64,000 nt of DNA, taken from assembly GCA_002694985.1 (NCBI GenBank), contig NZNS01000003.1, positions 81,340-145,339 of the forward strand. Reading direction: 5' to 3'. Position numbers and translations under genes: made by a program. Below, piece by piece: positions 29,748 to 39,109 of the stretch; positions within the stretch are counted from its first letter, which is position 1; the number at the start of each line of letters is the position of its first letter. The notes under the pieces are model-generated. The model was not told the DNA's origin and did not search any database. It saw nothing but the letters and a program-made list of their open reading frames with translations. The stretch comes from Parvibaculum sp. (lineage in GTDB: Bacteria > Pseudomonadota > Alphaproteobacteria > Parvibaculales > Parvibaculaceae).

Positions 29748-30203
29748 TCAGTAGGGGGCAAAGGTTTCGCGGGTGACGGGGCCAAAGAGGACGACCTCAT
29801 AAGGGTCCGCCTCACCGTTTATTTCCATGCCGGGCGAGCCGACCGGCATTCCCGGCACGGCAAGGCCCGTGGCCTCGGGCCTCTCCTTCAGAAGGCGGGC
29901 GACATCCGCGGCGGGTACATGGCCCTCAATGACATAGCCGCCGATGAGGGCCGTGTGGCAGGAGGCGAGATCGGCGGTGACGCCGTGGCGAGCCTTGAAA
30001 GGCTCAAGGTCTTCCATCTCGGTGACGCGGACGGCGAAGCCCGCGCCCTGCATATGATCGACCCAGGCTGTGCAGCAGCCGCACCAAGGGGTCTTGTAGA
30101 CCTCAAGGGTCTCGGACGCGGCATGAGCCGACAAGCCGGAGGCGACCAGCGCCGTGGCGGCAAACGAGGCGAGGACGAAAGAGCGGCGGGTGATGCGGGT
30201 CAT
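29748..30203 (-). CDS. DUF411 periplasmic metal-binding-type protein
   Basis: A 151-residue exported protein of the DUF411 family, often found with copper-handling genes. A Tat-like signal (TRRSFVLASFAATALVASG) is cut near ASAHA/AS at about 29. The family core follows: VYKTPWCGCCTAWVDHMQGAGF near 36-57 with a CxCC cluster, then ASCHTALIGGYVIEGHVPAADVARLL near 80-105, which adds a Cys and His. VPGMPVGSPGMEI with two Met near 118 is also typical. The role is not established; copper binding is inference. Short palindromes flank it on both sides. Confidence 0.88.
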   Translation of the reverse strand: MTRITRRSFVLASFAATALVASGLSAHAASETLEVYKTPWCGCCTAWVDHMQGAGFAVRVTEMEDLEPFKARHGVTADLASCHTALIGGYVIEGHVPAADVARLLKERPEATGLAVPGMPVGSPGMEINGEADPYEVVLFGPVTRETFAPY

Positions 30204-30270
30204 GGAAACCTCCTGTTTGAGCAGGAGGATAGACCTTCCAGCTAGTGGAAGCTCAAGCCCTAGCCCTCCC

Positions 30271-30294
30271 CTGAAAATCCTGACGGATTTTCAG
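30271..30294. repeat. 10-bp palindrome, REP-like
   Basis: CTGAAAATCC (30271-30280) and GGATTTTCAG (30285-30294) form a perfect stem with loop TGAC. The half-site with its CCCTCCC flank recurs near 29694-29712 on the other side of the DUF411 gene. The GC-rich neighbour at 30297-30316 resembles the element at 36584-36602. Confidence 0.55.
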
Positions 30295-30350
30295 CCCCGC
30301 CCACAGGGGGACGGTGGTACGGAGAAAGAGCGCGGGAAACGACGCTATGC

Positions 30351-31076
30351 CTAAAGGCTCTGATATTCGGCGGCGATGTCCGTGCCTTCATGGAGCTTGC
30401 CCTCGTGCAGGAGGACGACGCGGTCCATATGGCTCGCGAGATCGAGATTATGGGTCGCGATGAGAGCGGCGACGCCTTCCGAGCGGCAGATCTTCAAAAG
30501 CTCGGTGAAGACCATGCGCGAGGTCTTCGGATCGAGATTGCCGGTGGGTTCATCCGCAAGCAGGACATGGGGACGGTTCGCCAGGGCGCGCGCGATGGCC
30601 ACACGCTGCTGCTCGCCGCCGGACAGCTCCGCCGGGCGATGCTCCGCACGCGGCGCCAGCCCCATGCGGTCAAGCAGGTCCATCGCGAAGCTGCGCGCCT
30701 CGCGCCTGCCGACGCCCGCGATCATCTGCGGCAGGATCACGTTTTCGACCGCGGTAAATTCGGGCAGCAGGTTGTGGAACTGATAGACGAAGCCGAGATC
30801 GGCACGGCGGACGGCGGTACGCCGCGTATCCGACAGGCCGACAGCCTCGACGCCGCCGACCCAGACCTCGCCTTCATTCGGCGCTTCGAGCAGGCCCGCA
30901 ATGTGGAGCAGCGAGGACTTGCCGGAACCGGACGGGCCGACCAGCGCAACGATCTGCCCCTCGAACACATCGAGGTTCGCGCCCGCGAAGATGCGCAGTT
31001 CGGCATCGCCCTGCATGAAGGTGCGCGTGATGCCGCGAAGGGAAAGGACGGGGGCGGACTGCATGGCCTCACTCAT
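30351..31076 (-). CDS. lolD: Lipoprotein-releasing ABC transporter ATP-binding protein
   Basis: A 241-residue ATPase that powers release of lipoproteins from the inner membrane to LolA. Walker A is [15 protein letters not shown] near 47, the Q-loop is [16 protein letters not shown] near 95, the signature is [15 protein letters not shown] near 152, Walker B is [12 protein letters not shown] near 173 and the switch His is ATHN near 208. The start at 31076 ([11 protein letters not shown]) overlaps the lolC/E end by 8 bases, pairing the ATPase with its permease. Confidence 0.95.
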   Translation of the reverse strand: MSEAMQSAPVLSLRGITRTFMQGDAELRIFAGANLDVFEGQIVALVGPSGSGKSSLLHIAGLLEAPNEGEVWVGGVEAVGLSDTRRTAVRRADLGFVYQFHNLLPEFTAVENVILPQMIAGVGRREARSFAMDLLDRMGLAPRAEHRPAELSGGEQQRVAIARALANRPHVLLADEPTGNLDPKTSRMVFTELLKICRSEGVAALIATHNLDLASHMDRVVLLHEGKLHEGTDIAAEYQSL

Positions 31077-32373
31077 AGCGCAGCGCCTCCACCGGATCGA
31101 GCGAGGCTGCGCGCCAGGCGGGATAAAGCGTGGCCGCGAAGGAGAGGAAGAGCGCCATGAGAACGACGGCTGTGACCTCGCCCGCATCGACCTCCGCCGG
31201 CATGTGGCTGAGGAAGTAGACTTCCGGCGAGAAAAGCTCCGTACCCGACAGATCGGAGAGCCACTGGCGCAGCGTCTCGATATTCAGGCAGAAGACCAGA
31301 CCGAGCGCGAAACCCGCCAATGTACCGGCGACGCCGATGGAGGCACCGGAAAGGAAGAAGACGCGCATGACCGCGCCGCGCGTCGCCCCCATCGTACGCA
31401 GGACGGCAATGTCCCTGCCCTTGTCCTTCACCAGCATGATGAGGCCGGAGATGATGTTGAGAGAGGCGACGATGAGGATGAGCGTCAGGATGAGGAACAT
31501 GACGTTGCGCTCTACCTGAAGCGCCGAGAAGAAACTCTCATTCCTCTGCTGCCATGTGACGACGGTGCAGCAGGGACCGGCGGCCATCGCGATGGGCTTT
31601 ACCGCGTCGTTCACGTTGTCGGGATTTTCGATGCGGATTTCGAGCGCGCTCACACCTTCATAGGTGCGGAAGAAGGCGCGCGCTTCATCCAGCGACATGA
31701 AGACGAAGCTTGAATCATATTCCGACATGCCGATTTCGAAGATCGCCCGGATCGGGAAAGCCCCGACCTTGGGCGCGGTGCCGAAAGGCGTGATCGCCCC
31801 CTTGGGTGACAGGAGCGTGATGTTGTCGCCGACGGTGAGGCCGAGATTGGCGGCAAGGCGCGAGCCGACGGCAACGCCGCCCTCGTCCAGCCCGGCGAGC
31901 GAACCGACGGTGACGTTTTCCGAGACGATGCCGAGGCTCTGAAGGTCTTTCTCGCGCATACCACGGACCAGCGCGCCCGAGGCGTTGCGCGCGCTCTGCA
32001 CCATGACCTGACCGTCAACCAGCGGAATGACGCTGGTGACACCCGGCACCGCACGTACACGATCCGCCACGGTGTCGTAATCCATGATGTTGGAGCCGAT
32101 GCCCTGCACGAACATGTGGCCATTGAGGCCGAGAATGCGCGAGAGAAGCTCGGTGCGGAAACCGTTCATCACCGACATGACGATGATGAGGGTGGCGACG
32201 CCGAGCATGATGCCCGCGAAGGAAATGCCCGCGATGACGGAGACGATGCCCTCGCGGCGGCGCGAGCGCAGATAGCGCATCGCGAGGAGCCATTCAAAGG
32301 CACCGAAGGCGCGGGCGCGGCCTGTCTTCTTTTCGGGCGCGGCCTTCTTTTCGGAATATGCAGCGTCGGTCAT
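31069..32373 (-). CDS. lolC: Lipoprotein-releasing ABC transporter permease (LolC/LolE)
   Basis: A 434-residue permease of the LolC/E family, one gene serving both roles as is usual in alphaproteobacteria. The N-terminal elbow [61 protein letters not shown] spans about 26-87 with the first membrane segment. A large periplasmic domain follows (90-285), then three more membrane segments (about 290, 345 and 395), and the tail [18 protein letters not shown] typical of FtsX-like permeases. proS lies upstream. Confidence 0.95.
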   Translation of the reverse strand: MTDAAYSEKKAAPEKKTGRARAFGAFEWLLAMRYLRSRRREGIVSVIAGISFAGIMLGVATLIIVMSVMNGFRTELLSRILGLNGHMFVQGIGSNIMDYDTVADRVRAVPGVTSVIPLVDGQVMVQSARNASGALVRGMREKDLQSLGIVSENVTVGSLAGLDEGGVAVGSRLAANLGLTVGDNITLLSPKGAITPFGTAPKVGAFPIRAIFEIGMSEYDSSFVFMSLDEARAFFRTYEGVSALEIRIENPDNVNDAVKPIAMAAGPCCTVVTWQQRNESFFSALQVERNVMFLILTLILIVASLNIISGLIMLVKDKGRDIAVLRTMGATRGAVMRVFFLSGASIGVAGTLAGFALGLVFCLNIETLRQWLSDLSGTELFSPEVYFLSHMPAEVDAGEVTAVVLMALFLSFAATLYPAWRAASLDPVEALRYE

Positions 32374-32419
32374 TTTTTATCCTCAAACGCCGGCGCCGCC
32401 ATCCGGCGGCCTGGCTTGC

Positions 32420-33739
32420 TCAGCCCACGATCTTCGCGAGGGCGGCTTCGGGCGAGAGTTCTTCCTTTTCGCCGGTGGCGCGGCGCTTCAATTCGACCGT
32501 GCCGGATTTGAGGCCGCGCGGCCCGACGACGAGCTGCCAGGGCAGACCGATCAGATCCATGGTCGAGAACTTCGCGCCCGCGCGCTCGTCCGTGTCGTCA
32601 TAAAGAACGGTGACGCCCGCCGCTTCGAGCTTCGCGTAAAGCGCGTCGCAAGCGGCATCGGTTTCGGCGTCGCCGCTCTTCAGGTTGACAAGGCCGACCT
32701 TGAAGGGCGCGACCGCATCCGGCCAGACGATACCATTATCGTCATGGCTTGCCTCGATGATGGCGCCGACGAGGCGCGAGACGCCGATGCCGTAGGAGCC
32801 CATCTGGAGCGGCACTTCCTTGCCATCCGGGCCGGAGACGACGCAGCCCATGCTTTGCGAATATTTGGTGCCGAAGAAGAAGATGTGGCCGACCTCGATG
32901 CCGCGCGCGGAGAGACGCTTGTCCTCGGGCACCGCGGCCTCGAAAGCGGCGGGGTCGTGTTTCTCGTCAGTCGCGGCGTAGAGGTCCGTGCGCGCGGCGA
33001 TGATGGAGGTGAGGTCCGCTTCATAGTCGATGTCGTCGCCGGGGACGGCCATGTCCACGAGATCGCGGTGGCAGAAGACGGCGCTCTCGCCCGTCTCGGC
33101 GAGAATGATGAATTCATGGCTCATGTCGCCGCCGATGGGGCCGGTGTCGGCGGCCATCGGAATGGCGCGCAGGCCCAGCCGGTCGAAGGTGCGCAGATAG
33201 GCGACGAACATCTTGCGATAGGCACGGCGCGCGCTTTCGACATCGAGATCGAAGGAATAGCCGTCCTTCATCAGGAATTCGCGGCCGCGCATAACGCCGA
33301 AGCGCGGGCGGATCTCGTCGCGGAATTTCCACTGGATATGGAAGAGATTGCGCGGGAGGTCGCGATAGGACTTCACGGCGCCCTTGAAGATCTCGGTGAT
33401 CATCTCCTCGTTGGTGGGGCCGTAGAGCATGTCGCGGTCGTGGCGGTCCTTGATGCGGAGCATTTCGGGGCCATAGGCATCGTAGCGGCCGGACTGGCGC
33501 CAGAGGTCCGCCGACTGGAGGGTCGGCATGAGGAGTTCGATGGCACCCGCCCTCGCCTGCTCCTCGCGGACGATCTTCTCGATGTTGCGCAGGACGGCGA
33601 GGCCCATCGGCAGCCAGGCATAGATGCCGGCGGCGGTCTGGCGGACGAGGCCCGCACGCAGCATGAGCCGGTGCGACACGATCTGCGCTTCGGCGGGGTT
33701 CTCGCGGAGAGTAGGCAGGAAATATCTGGAAAGGCGCAT
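32420..33739 (-). CDS. proS: Prolyl-tRNA synthetase, short form
   Basis: A 439-residue class II synthetase. Motif 1 ([36 protein letters not shown]), motif 2 ([34 protein letters not shown] near 140) and motif 3 ([16 protein letters not shown] near 315) are present. It goes straight from motif 2 to motif 3 without the 180-residue editing insertion of the E. coli enzyme, the normal short alphaproteobacterial form; a separate editing protein would be expected elsewhere. The start at 33739 ([13 protein letters not shown]) fits the family. Confidence 0.97.
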   Translation of the reverse strand: MRLSRYFLPTLRENPAEAQIVSHRLMLRAGLVRQTAAGIYAWLPMGLAVLRNIEKIVREEQARAGAIELLMPTLQSADLWRQSGRYDAYGPEMLRIKDRHDRDMLYGPTNEEMITEIFKGAVKSYRDLPRNLFHIQWKFRDEIRPRFGVMRGREFLMKDGYSFDLDVESARRAYRKMFVAYLRTFDRLGLRAIPMAADTGPIGGDMSHEFIILAETGESAVFCHRDLVDMAVPGDDIDYEADLTSIIAARTDLYAATDEKHDPAAFEAAVPEDKRLSARGIEVGHIFFFGTKYSQSMGCVVSGPDGKEVPLQMGSYGIGVSRLVGAIIEASHDDNGIVWPDAVAPFKVGLVNLKSGDAETDAACDALYAKLEAAGVTVLYDDTDERAGAKFSTMDLIGLPWQLVVGPRGLKSGTVELKRRATGEKEELSPEAALAKIVG

Positions 33740-33828
33740 GGTGACCCTGAGAGCGGCTGCCCGGCTATACGGACGGCACGGGGCAGGCCTTTCAGGGGCC
33801 TGCCGGAGCTTCAAAAACTGGGTCCGTT

Positions 33829-35520
33829 TTAGGGGGTCGCGGGCGGATTCGCAATCTCGCCGCTCGCGGTGCGCCGCGCGGCGCGGCCTTCGAGATATGC
33901 GCGGATATCGACCTCCGGGCCCTCCTCCACGCCCCGGCCCGTGCGGATGCCCCAGGGGCCCCTTTCCAGGCTCTCGATGGTGTAGCCCATATCGACATCA
34001 TAGGTGCGGTCGATCTGGTTGCGGAGGTAGCGCTGGGCCTCGTACCAGCGGGTCTTTTCGGCCCCGTCCCGGCAGGTGGCCAACTCCGCCCCGCTCGCCC
34101 CCCAGCGGCGTTCGATACATTGATAGGGATCGAATGAGAGATCGTAGAGGCGGTCGATAATGGTGTCGATGGAGAGCTCGACGGTGCGCCCGGCGGAGTT
34201 CACATAGGAGACATCGCAGGCGGCGTTTTCCTCGTGATAGGCGGCGAGAAGATCGCCGGGCAGGTCGTTGCCGTCATAATCGAGACGGGGCGCATCCACC
34301 ATGTCCATCTTCACGAATTCGACGACGAGATCGTACATCTCCTTGAAGCCGGTCTTGAGGCGGGCATCGCGCGAGGGTGTCGAGTAAAGCTCCCAGACGC
34401 CATGCGTACCGTAGATGTTGTCCGGCAGGCGGGATGGCGGGTCCATGTTCTGGATGCCACGCCGGAGCGCAATCTCGACGGCCTGCTTGCGCGAGCGCAA
34501 ATCGAAACAGAGCGACTGCATCATCATGCGCATTTCCTCGACCGGCTTGTATTCGAGTTCGCCGACGGAAAGGCGCGAACGGAGATAGGTGTAGAAATCG
34601 AGATTCTCGCCATTCCACATCCATGAGGCAGAGTGCGAGCGGCGCGGATCACCAGGCGGGTTGCCCTGATATTGCTCCAGCGAATAGTCGGCGATCTGCG
34701 CATTCGGCACACCGACAATCTCGCCGCCGACAAGCGCGCCGTTCGATGCGCGCGTGGCGCCGACAACTTCGATGGGCCGGAACTTCTGGAAGATCGAGCC
34801 AAGCTCCGGGCCGGTGCGCAAAAATTCCCTGCCAAGATGGGTACGGCTCAGCGAGTGATCGGGATGCGAGGAGAAGATGAGGATGCGCCCACCGGACTCG
34901 ACGCGCCAGACAAGTGAGGCGTGACCGTTCACGTCATAGGCGATGGTGCCTGGCACGATGGCTTCGCGATCGAGACGCGGCGAATAGGTGTCGGTGAAAA
35001 GAACCGCATCGTCATCCATCGAGTGACGGCGGAACATGGCCGTCGAAACGACATTCACCAACCCGTGAAGAACAGACAGCGCGTTGACACCGTTCGCGGT
35101 GCGCGGAACGCTGTCACGGGCGGCGACTTCATTGCCGTAGGCAGAATAGCGGATATCCCCGCCCGGACCGTCCGCCGATCGCATCGCGGATTGCCACGCG
35201 AAAGGCAGACCGTTCTTCCAGGCGAAATAGGCGCGCAGCACATAAGGCATATCCGCGCAATCGACATAGAAACGCGTCTTCGGATCGGTGTGACGATAGG
35301 GGTTGGCCGGGCTCTTGATGCACTCGTCGAAGGTCCAGCAATCGGCAGCGCCAAGGGCCGCCACGAAATCCTGCCACGCCTTTTCGTCGGCCTCGCTCCA
35401 ACGCTCCTTGGTGATGCGCCAGCGGGCATCCTGCGCATAGGCGGTTGACCCGATACCGATGGCGGCAATCGAAACGCACAAAAACAGGAACGCGGCCTTG
35501 CGCCAGCGGAATATCATCAA
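33829..35520 (-). CDS. Secreted protein of unknown function with cysteine-peptidase-like features
   Basis: I do not recognise the family. The 563-residue protein has a signal peptide ([21 protein letters not shown], cut near 29). Near residue 86 [21 protein letters not shown] resembles the catalytic Cys helix of NlpC/P60-type peptidases (DCSGLV...). Near 200 [18 protein letters not shown] resembles the GD-x-x-x-x...GHVGIY strand pair that carries their catalytic His. A long charged C-terminal half (about 290-563) has no visible repeats or spans. A periplasmic peptidase or transglutaminase-like fold is inference only. A small exported protein gene lies just upstream on the same strand. Confidence 0.8.
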   Translation of the reverse strand: MMIFRWRKAAFLFLCVSIAAIGIGSTAYAQDARWRITKERWSEADEKAWQDFVAALGAADCWTFDECIKSPANPYRHTDPKTRFYVDCADMPYVLRAYFAWKNGLPFAWQSAMRSADGPGGDIRYSAYGNEVAARDSVPRTANGVNALSVLHGLVNVVSTAMFRRHSMDDDAVLFTDTYSPRLDREAIVPGTIAYDVNGHASLVWRVESGGRILIFSSHPDHSLSRTHLGREFLRTGPELGSIFQKFRPIEVVGATRASNGALVGGEIVGVPNAQIADYSLEQYQGNPPGDPRRSHSASWMWNGENLDFYTYLRSRLSVGELEYKPVEEMRMMMQSLCFDLRSRKQAVEIALRRGIQNMDPPSRLPDNIYGTHGVWELYSTPSRDARLKTGFKEMYDLVVEFVKMDMVDAPRLDYDGNDLPGDLLAAYHEENAACDVSYVNSAGRTVELSIDTIIDRLYDLSFDPYQCIERRWGASGAELATCRDGAEKTRWYEAQRYLRNQIDRTYDVDMGYTIESLERGPWGIRTGRGVEEGPEVDIRAYLEGRAARRTASGEIANPPATP

Positions 35521-35606
35521 ACTACCCTTGCCCTAACCCGTCCCAAAGGTGCGGGCGGCATGCATGACTGTCAACGAAAGCGGGCGCCTTTCAGGGCGGC
35601 ACACGC

Positions 35607-36035
35607 CTATTTCACGGGCTTGTGATGCAATCCTGCACAGGCCTCGGCGAGGGCGTGGTCCGTCCCCGTCACATCCTCGCCATCAATGGTGATCCGCCCG
35701 GTTTTCGTGTCGACACGGACAAGGGCAACGGCGATCTCGGTCGTCGTACCGAAAGGGGGCGTCGCCGCTCCAGCGGGAAAAACCGTCACGAAGAATTCAT
35801 AGACCGGCCATTGGCCATAGCGGTAACCGCCATCGACATCGGCGGGCGCAACCGCGCTGCCATCGGCCGCAACACCCGGCACATAGTCCGCCCCGCCGGG
35901 AAGATAGGGCACGATGTTGCGGCAGTCCTTTTCGGAAATTTCCACGATGCGCGGGGCGTCACCACCCGCAAGTTCCGCCGCATGGGCGAAAACGGGAAAG
36001 GCAGCGGCCAGAAGAATGCAAAGACGTTTCATCAT
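35607..36035 (-). CDS. Small exported protein of unknown function
   Basis: A 142-residue protein with a clear signal peptide (RLCILLAAAFPVFAHAA, cut near 20). The mature part is acidic, has two cysteines (DCRNIVPYL near 38 and EACAGLHH near 134) that could form a disulphide, and a beta-rich centre (YEFFVTVFPAG, IAVALVRVDTKTGRITIDGEDVTG) that looks like a small lipocalin- or PepSY-like sheet, though no family can be named. It lies 86 bases upstream of the 563-residue secreted protein and may be co-transcribed. Confidence 0.72.
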   Translation of the reverse strand: MMKRLCILLAAAFPVFAHAAELAGGDAPRIVEISEKDCRNIVPYLPGGADYVPGVAADGSAVAPADVDGGYRYGQWPVYEFFVTVFPAGAATPPFGTTTEIAVALVRVDTKTGRITIDGEDVTGTDHALAEACAGLHHKPVK

Positions 36036-36330
36036 GTTTTCATCATGCCCGCATCGGCTTTAAGGAATTGTTGCGGGATCGCACCCTGGCAGTATGGAAC
36101 GGCATTTCATTCGCACAAAGATTATTCATACCCTGCGACGTTCTCCCGCGATCCGTGTTCAGGCAACCCGCTCGCCATGCCGGGATCCAAAACCGGCCGG
36201 GCTTTTTAGCGGGGCGCCCTACCCTCATACGGCACAGACCCGCAATGAAATGCCATCCCGGGACATGGCAGCGGCCGGAAGTTGCTCGCCCGGCCCCATA
36301 ATGCTGCAAAAATTTCATCCACGCCAAAAA
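36036..36330. other. Non-coding stretch with a distant inverted repeat
   Basis: No coding frame here is convincing. GGCATTTCATT (36101-36111) and AATGAAATGCC (36244-36254) are perfect 11-base inverted copies. GC-rich stems (for example CCGGCCGGGC near 36195) lie between them. No known RNA family was recognised. Confidence 0.4.
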
Positions 36331-36335
36331 GAGGC

Positions 36336-36364
36336 GTGACACCTCGCCGCAGGGTGGCTATAGT
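36336..36364 (+). promoter_or_regulatory. Promoter of the small RNA
   Basis: GTGACA (36336-36341) and TATAGT (36359-36364) are exactly 17 bases apart, a good sigma-70 type promoter, with no coding frame downstream. Confidence 0.65.
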
Positions 36365-36370
36365 CCCACG

Positions 36371-36509
36371 CATAAAAGGGAAAAGCGCTCAAGCGCACCC
36401 AAGTTTAGGGAGAGAACGCTGACTTCGACGATCCGCAAAGGGTCGCGGAGGCGCGACACGAGGGAACACTAAAGCAGCAAGGCAGCGAAAGCTGACCTTG
36501 CTTTTTTTT
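36371..36509 (+). ncRNA. Candidate small RNA of about 139 nt, unnamed
   Basis: A complete transcription unit without a gene. It has a promoter ending at 36364, a start expected near 36371, and a very strong terminator at 36476-36509. Internal structure includes GCGC-TCAA-GCGC near 36385-36396 and CGATCC-GCAAA-GGGTCG near 36428-36444. It lies opposite two minus-strand genes, without overlap. I compared it by eye with SRP, 6S and tmRNA cores and saw no match. A trans-acting regulatory RNA is the simplest reading. Confidence 0.6.
36476..36509 (+). terminator. Terminator of the small RNA
   Basis: AGCAAGG (36476-36482) pairs with CCTTGCT (36496-36502), and CAGC with GCTG inside, closed by a GAAA tetraloop with one bulged A. 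Eight T follow directly. Confidence 0.88.
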
Positions 36510-36583
36510 GGGCTTTTTTCCGCTGCGCGGGGCGGCAGAGCCTCTGCCGGCAAATGACTCGCCTCGCGTTTCTTCCCTGCTTG

Positions 36584-36602
36584 CCCCTCCCCCTTGTGGG
36601 AG
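36584..36602. repeat. GC-rich palindromic element (CCCTCCCCCTTGTGGGAG type)
   Basis: CTCCC and GGGAG arms surround CCTTGT just past the end of the DUF1467 gene. Short intergenic palindromes of this look are dispersed in many Rhizobiales genomes; a related segment occurs near 30297-30316. Confidence 0.45.
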
Positions 36603-36622
36603 AGTGCGGGCTGCTTTCGCGC

Positions 36623-36898
36623 TCAGTATTCGGCGCTGAGGTCCGGCATGAAGGGAATGTCGTCGAAGGAAATCGGCTGGTAGAGATAGAGCCAGGCGAC
36701 GAAGAGCCAAAGCACACCCGCAATGAACGTAGTGACGAGCGCCTTTTTCCAGAGCGCGGGGGCGAGCGGCGCGCCGCGCTCCGTGCCGGGGGTCACATTA
36801 TCCGCCTCGTGCTGGGAACGGACGCCCCAAGGCAACACGGCAAAGAGCGTGACCCACCAGAGAATGAAGTAGATTGCAATACCGGCGATGGGGTCCAT
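36623..36898 (-). CDS. DUF1467 family small membrane protein
   Basis: A 91-residue protein of the alphaproteobacterial DUF1467 family, function unknown. It has two membrane spans: IAGIAIYFILWWVTLFAVLPWGV (4-26) and ALVTTFIAGVLWLFVAWLYLY (53-73), separated by a polar loop with the family sequence RSQHEADNVTPGTERGAP. It lies 11 bases after the methylmalonyl-CoA epimerase gene, the same neighbour as in many relatives, so it is probably in that operon. Confidence 0.9.
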   Translation of the reverse strand: MDPIAGIAIYFILWWVTLFAVLPWGVRSQHEADNVTPGTERGAPLAPALWKKALVTTFIAGVLWLFVAWLYLYQPISFDDIPFMPDLSAEY

Positions 36899-36909
36899 GG
36901 AACGGAGCC

Positions 36910-37314
36910 TCAGGCCTGTTCGAGTTCGACGAGCGTGCCGTTCAGATCTTTGGGGTGCAGGAAGACGACGGGCTTGCCATGGGCGCCAATCTTCGGCTTG
37001 CCCGTGCCGGTGATGGTGACGCCCTCGTCGTTCATCTTTTCGCAGGCGGCGTCGATATCCTCGACCTCGATGCAGATGTGATGAATGCCCCCCTTCGGAT
37101 TTTTGGCGAGGAAGCCCGCAATGGGCGAATTCTCGCCAAGCGGCTCAAGCAGCTCGATCTTGGTGTTACCCAGATCGACGAAGACGGTGGTCACGCCATG
37201 ATCCGGCTGCGGCACGGCTTCAGAAACCTTCGCATTGAACTTCTGGCGGTAGGTTTCGGCAGCCGCCTTGATGTCCGGAACGGCGATGGCAACGTGATTG
37301 AGCGGTCCGAGCAT
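36910..37314 (-). CDS. mce: Methylmalonyl-CoA epimerase
   Basis: A 134-residue vicinal-oxygen-chelate protein converting D- to L-methylmalonyl-CoA in propionyl-CoA breakdown. Metal ligands and family motifs are visible: LNHVAIAVPDI with His near 6, KIELLEPLGENSPI with Glu near 52, GGIHHICIEVEDI with His near 78-80, and the terminal NGTLVELEQ with the last Glu. A VOC dioxygenase is less likely given length and the exact motif set. It lies next to RNase J and complex I genes, a common but unexplained alphaproteobacterial order. Confidence 0.95.
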   Translation of the reverse strand: MLGPLNHVAIAVPDIKAAAETYRQKFNAKVSEAVPQPDHGVTTVFVDLGNTKIELLEPLGENSPIAGFLAKNPKGGIHHICIEVEDIDAACEKMNDEGVTITGTGKPKIGAHGKPVVFLHPKDLNGTLVELEQA

Positions 37315-37395
37315 GATCTATCCCGTAAATTGGAGCATTTTCAGTATCTTCCTGCGTCCATGTTTAGGCCGGTTTTGGAAGGCGAGCAAGGAAGG

Positions 37396-39105
37396 TCAGA
37401 TGCGGGTCACGACGACCGCCACCTGAGCCTTCTTGCCCCATTCGCGGCGCAGCGCCCCGCGCACGGCGCGGCGCAGGAATTCCGCTACGTCATCATCGTT
37501 CTTGCGGCGCTTCATAGGCAGCCGGTCCAGTGCATCGTCCACGGCATCAAGCGCGCGATCCTCGAAGGGAATGCCGTGGGAATCCTCTTCCGGAAGCCCC
37601 ATAAGACGGACTTGCGGATCGCCCAGAACCTCGCCCTTGCCATCGAGAACAACGCTGACGAAAACGGACCCGGCGAAGGAGAGGCGGCGACGCTCCGCGA
37701 CGGCGCCCTCGTCTGAATCGGTCAGCACCTCGCCATCGAGATAGATGCGGCCAGAAGGCGCCTCGTCCACGACTTCGGCGATGCCCGGCGCGATGCGCAC
37801 CATGAGACCGTTTTTCACCACCACTTGCTCGGGCACCTGAAGCTCGCGCGCGAAGGCGGCATGTTCCGCAAGGTGGCGGGCCTCGCCATGAACGGGGATC
37901 GAGACTTCCGGCCTGATCCACTGATACATGGCAGCAAGTTCATCCCGGCACGGATGACCCGAGACATGGACGAAATGATCCTTCTCGGTGATGACGCGGA
38001 TACCGCGCTCGGCGAGGAGGTTTTGCAGGTCGAAGATCGAGGTTTCGTTGCCCGGAATGACGCGGGACGAGAAGACGACCGTATCGCCCTTGTCGAGCAC
38101 GATCTGGGGATGGTTGTCCTCGGCGATGCGCGAGAGTGCGGCGCGAGGCTCGCCCTGGCTGCCCGTGCAGACGAAGAGCACCTTGTCACGCGGAAGGAAC
38201 CCAGCATCGTTCTCGCTGACGATGCGCGGCAAGTCCGTGAGGTAGCCCGCCTCGCGCGCGGCGGAAACGACGCGGTGCATCGCGCGTCCGACAAGAACGG
38301 GATGGCGGCCGCAGGCATCGCCCGCGCGGATGATGCTTTCGAGGCGGGCGACATTGGACGCGAAGGTGGTGACGGCCACCCTGCCCTCGCAGCTTTTCAA
38401 CAACTCGGTGAGGCTTGCCGCGACATCGGCTTCGGAGCCGGAAGTGCCGGGCGAAAAGACATTGGTGCTGTCGCAGACAATGGCGCGGACGCCTTCGTCG
38501 CCGATGGCGCGCAGGCGCGCTTCGTCTATATCGCCGCCAACGACAGGATCGGGGTCGATTTTCCAGTCGCCGGTGTGGAGGACGAGTCCAAGCGGGGTGC
38601 GGATCGCAAGCGCGTTCGGCTCAAGGATCGAATGGGTGAGCGTGACGAGTTCGATGTCGAAGGGGCCGAGATCGAAGCGATGGCCCATCGGAATGATGTG
38701 CATGGGCACTTCGTCTTCGAGGCCCGCCTCGATGAGCTTGCCGCGAACCAGCGCCGCCGTGAAAGGCGTCGCATAGACAGGGCAGCGCAGGCGCGGCCAG
38801 ATATGCGCGACGGCACCGATGTGATCTTCATGAGCATGGGTGAGGACGATGCCGAGAAGCTCGTCGCGGCGCTCTTCGATGAAGGCGGGGTCCGGCATGA
38901 TGAGGTCGATGCCGGGCGTACGCTCATCGCCGAAGGTGACGCCGAGATCGACGATGATCCAGCAGCGGTCATCCTCCGGACCGTAGCCATAGAGGTTCAG
39001 GTTCATGCCGATCTCGCCCGACCCGCCAAGCGGCAGGAAGACGAGTTCGTCGTGCGGTGTTACGGCACGCGGCGCGGCGGCGCTGGGGGACTCAGAGATA
39101 CTCAT
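37396..39105 (-). CDS. rnj: Ribonuclease J
   Basis: A 569-residue metallo-beta-lactamase/beta-CASP RNase with 5' exonuclease and endonuclease activity, used in RNA decay and rRNA maturation. The zinc motif is THAHEDHIGAVAHIWP near 75, followed by GHRFDLGPFDIELVTLTHSILEPNALAI near 145, HTGDWKIDPDPVVG near 175 and beta-CASP motifs (STNVFSPGTSGSE near 210; HVSGHPCRDELAAMYQWIRPEVSIPVHGEARHL near 380). The frame opens at a TTG, but ATG at 39105 (MSISESPS) is preferred. No Shine-Dalgarno site is visible; two palindromes occupy that place. Confidence 0.95.
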   Translation of the reverse strand: MSISESPSAAAPRAVTPHDELVFLPLGGSGEIGMNLNLYGYGPEDDRCWIIVDLGVTFGDERTPGIDLIMPDPAFIEERRDELLGIVLTHAHEDHIGAVAHIWPRLRCPVYATPFTAALVRGKLIEAGLEDEVPMHIIPMGHRFDLGPFDIELVTLTHSILEPNALAIRTPLGLVLHTGDWKIDPDPVVGGDIDEARLRAIGDEGVRAIVCDSTNVFSPGTSGSEADVAASLTELLKSCEGRVAVTTFASNVARLESIIRAGDACGRHPVLVGRAMHRVVSAAREAGYLTDLPRIVSENDAGFLPRDKVLFVCTGSQGEPRAALSRIAEDNHPQIVLDKGDTVVFSSRVIPGNETSIFDLQNLLAERGIRVITEKDHFVHVSGHPCRDELAAMYQWIRPEVSIPVHGEARHLAEHAAFARELQVPEQVVVKNGLMVRIAPGIAEVVDEAPSGRIYLDGEVLTDSDEGAVAERRRLSFAGSVFVSVVLDGKGEVLGDPQVRLMGLPEEDSHGIPFEDRALDAVDDALDRLPMKRRKNDDDVAEFLRRAVRGALRREWGKKAQVAVVVTRI

Positions 39106-39109
39106 ATTT

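Noticed and set aside
32420..33739. proS looked truncated relative to the E. coli enzyme
   Set aside because: All three class II motifs and the anticodon domain are present; the missing part is only the editing insertion, absent in the normal alphaproteobacterial form.
36430..36509. Possible signal recognition particle RNA, because of AAAGCAGCAAGGCAG
   Set aside because: The resemblance to the GGAAGGAAGCAGCCAAGGCAG core is partial; the GGTCAGG half of the SRP apical loop is missing and the matched bases belong to the terminator stem.
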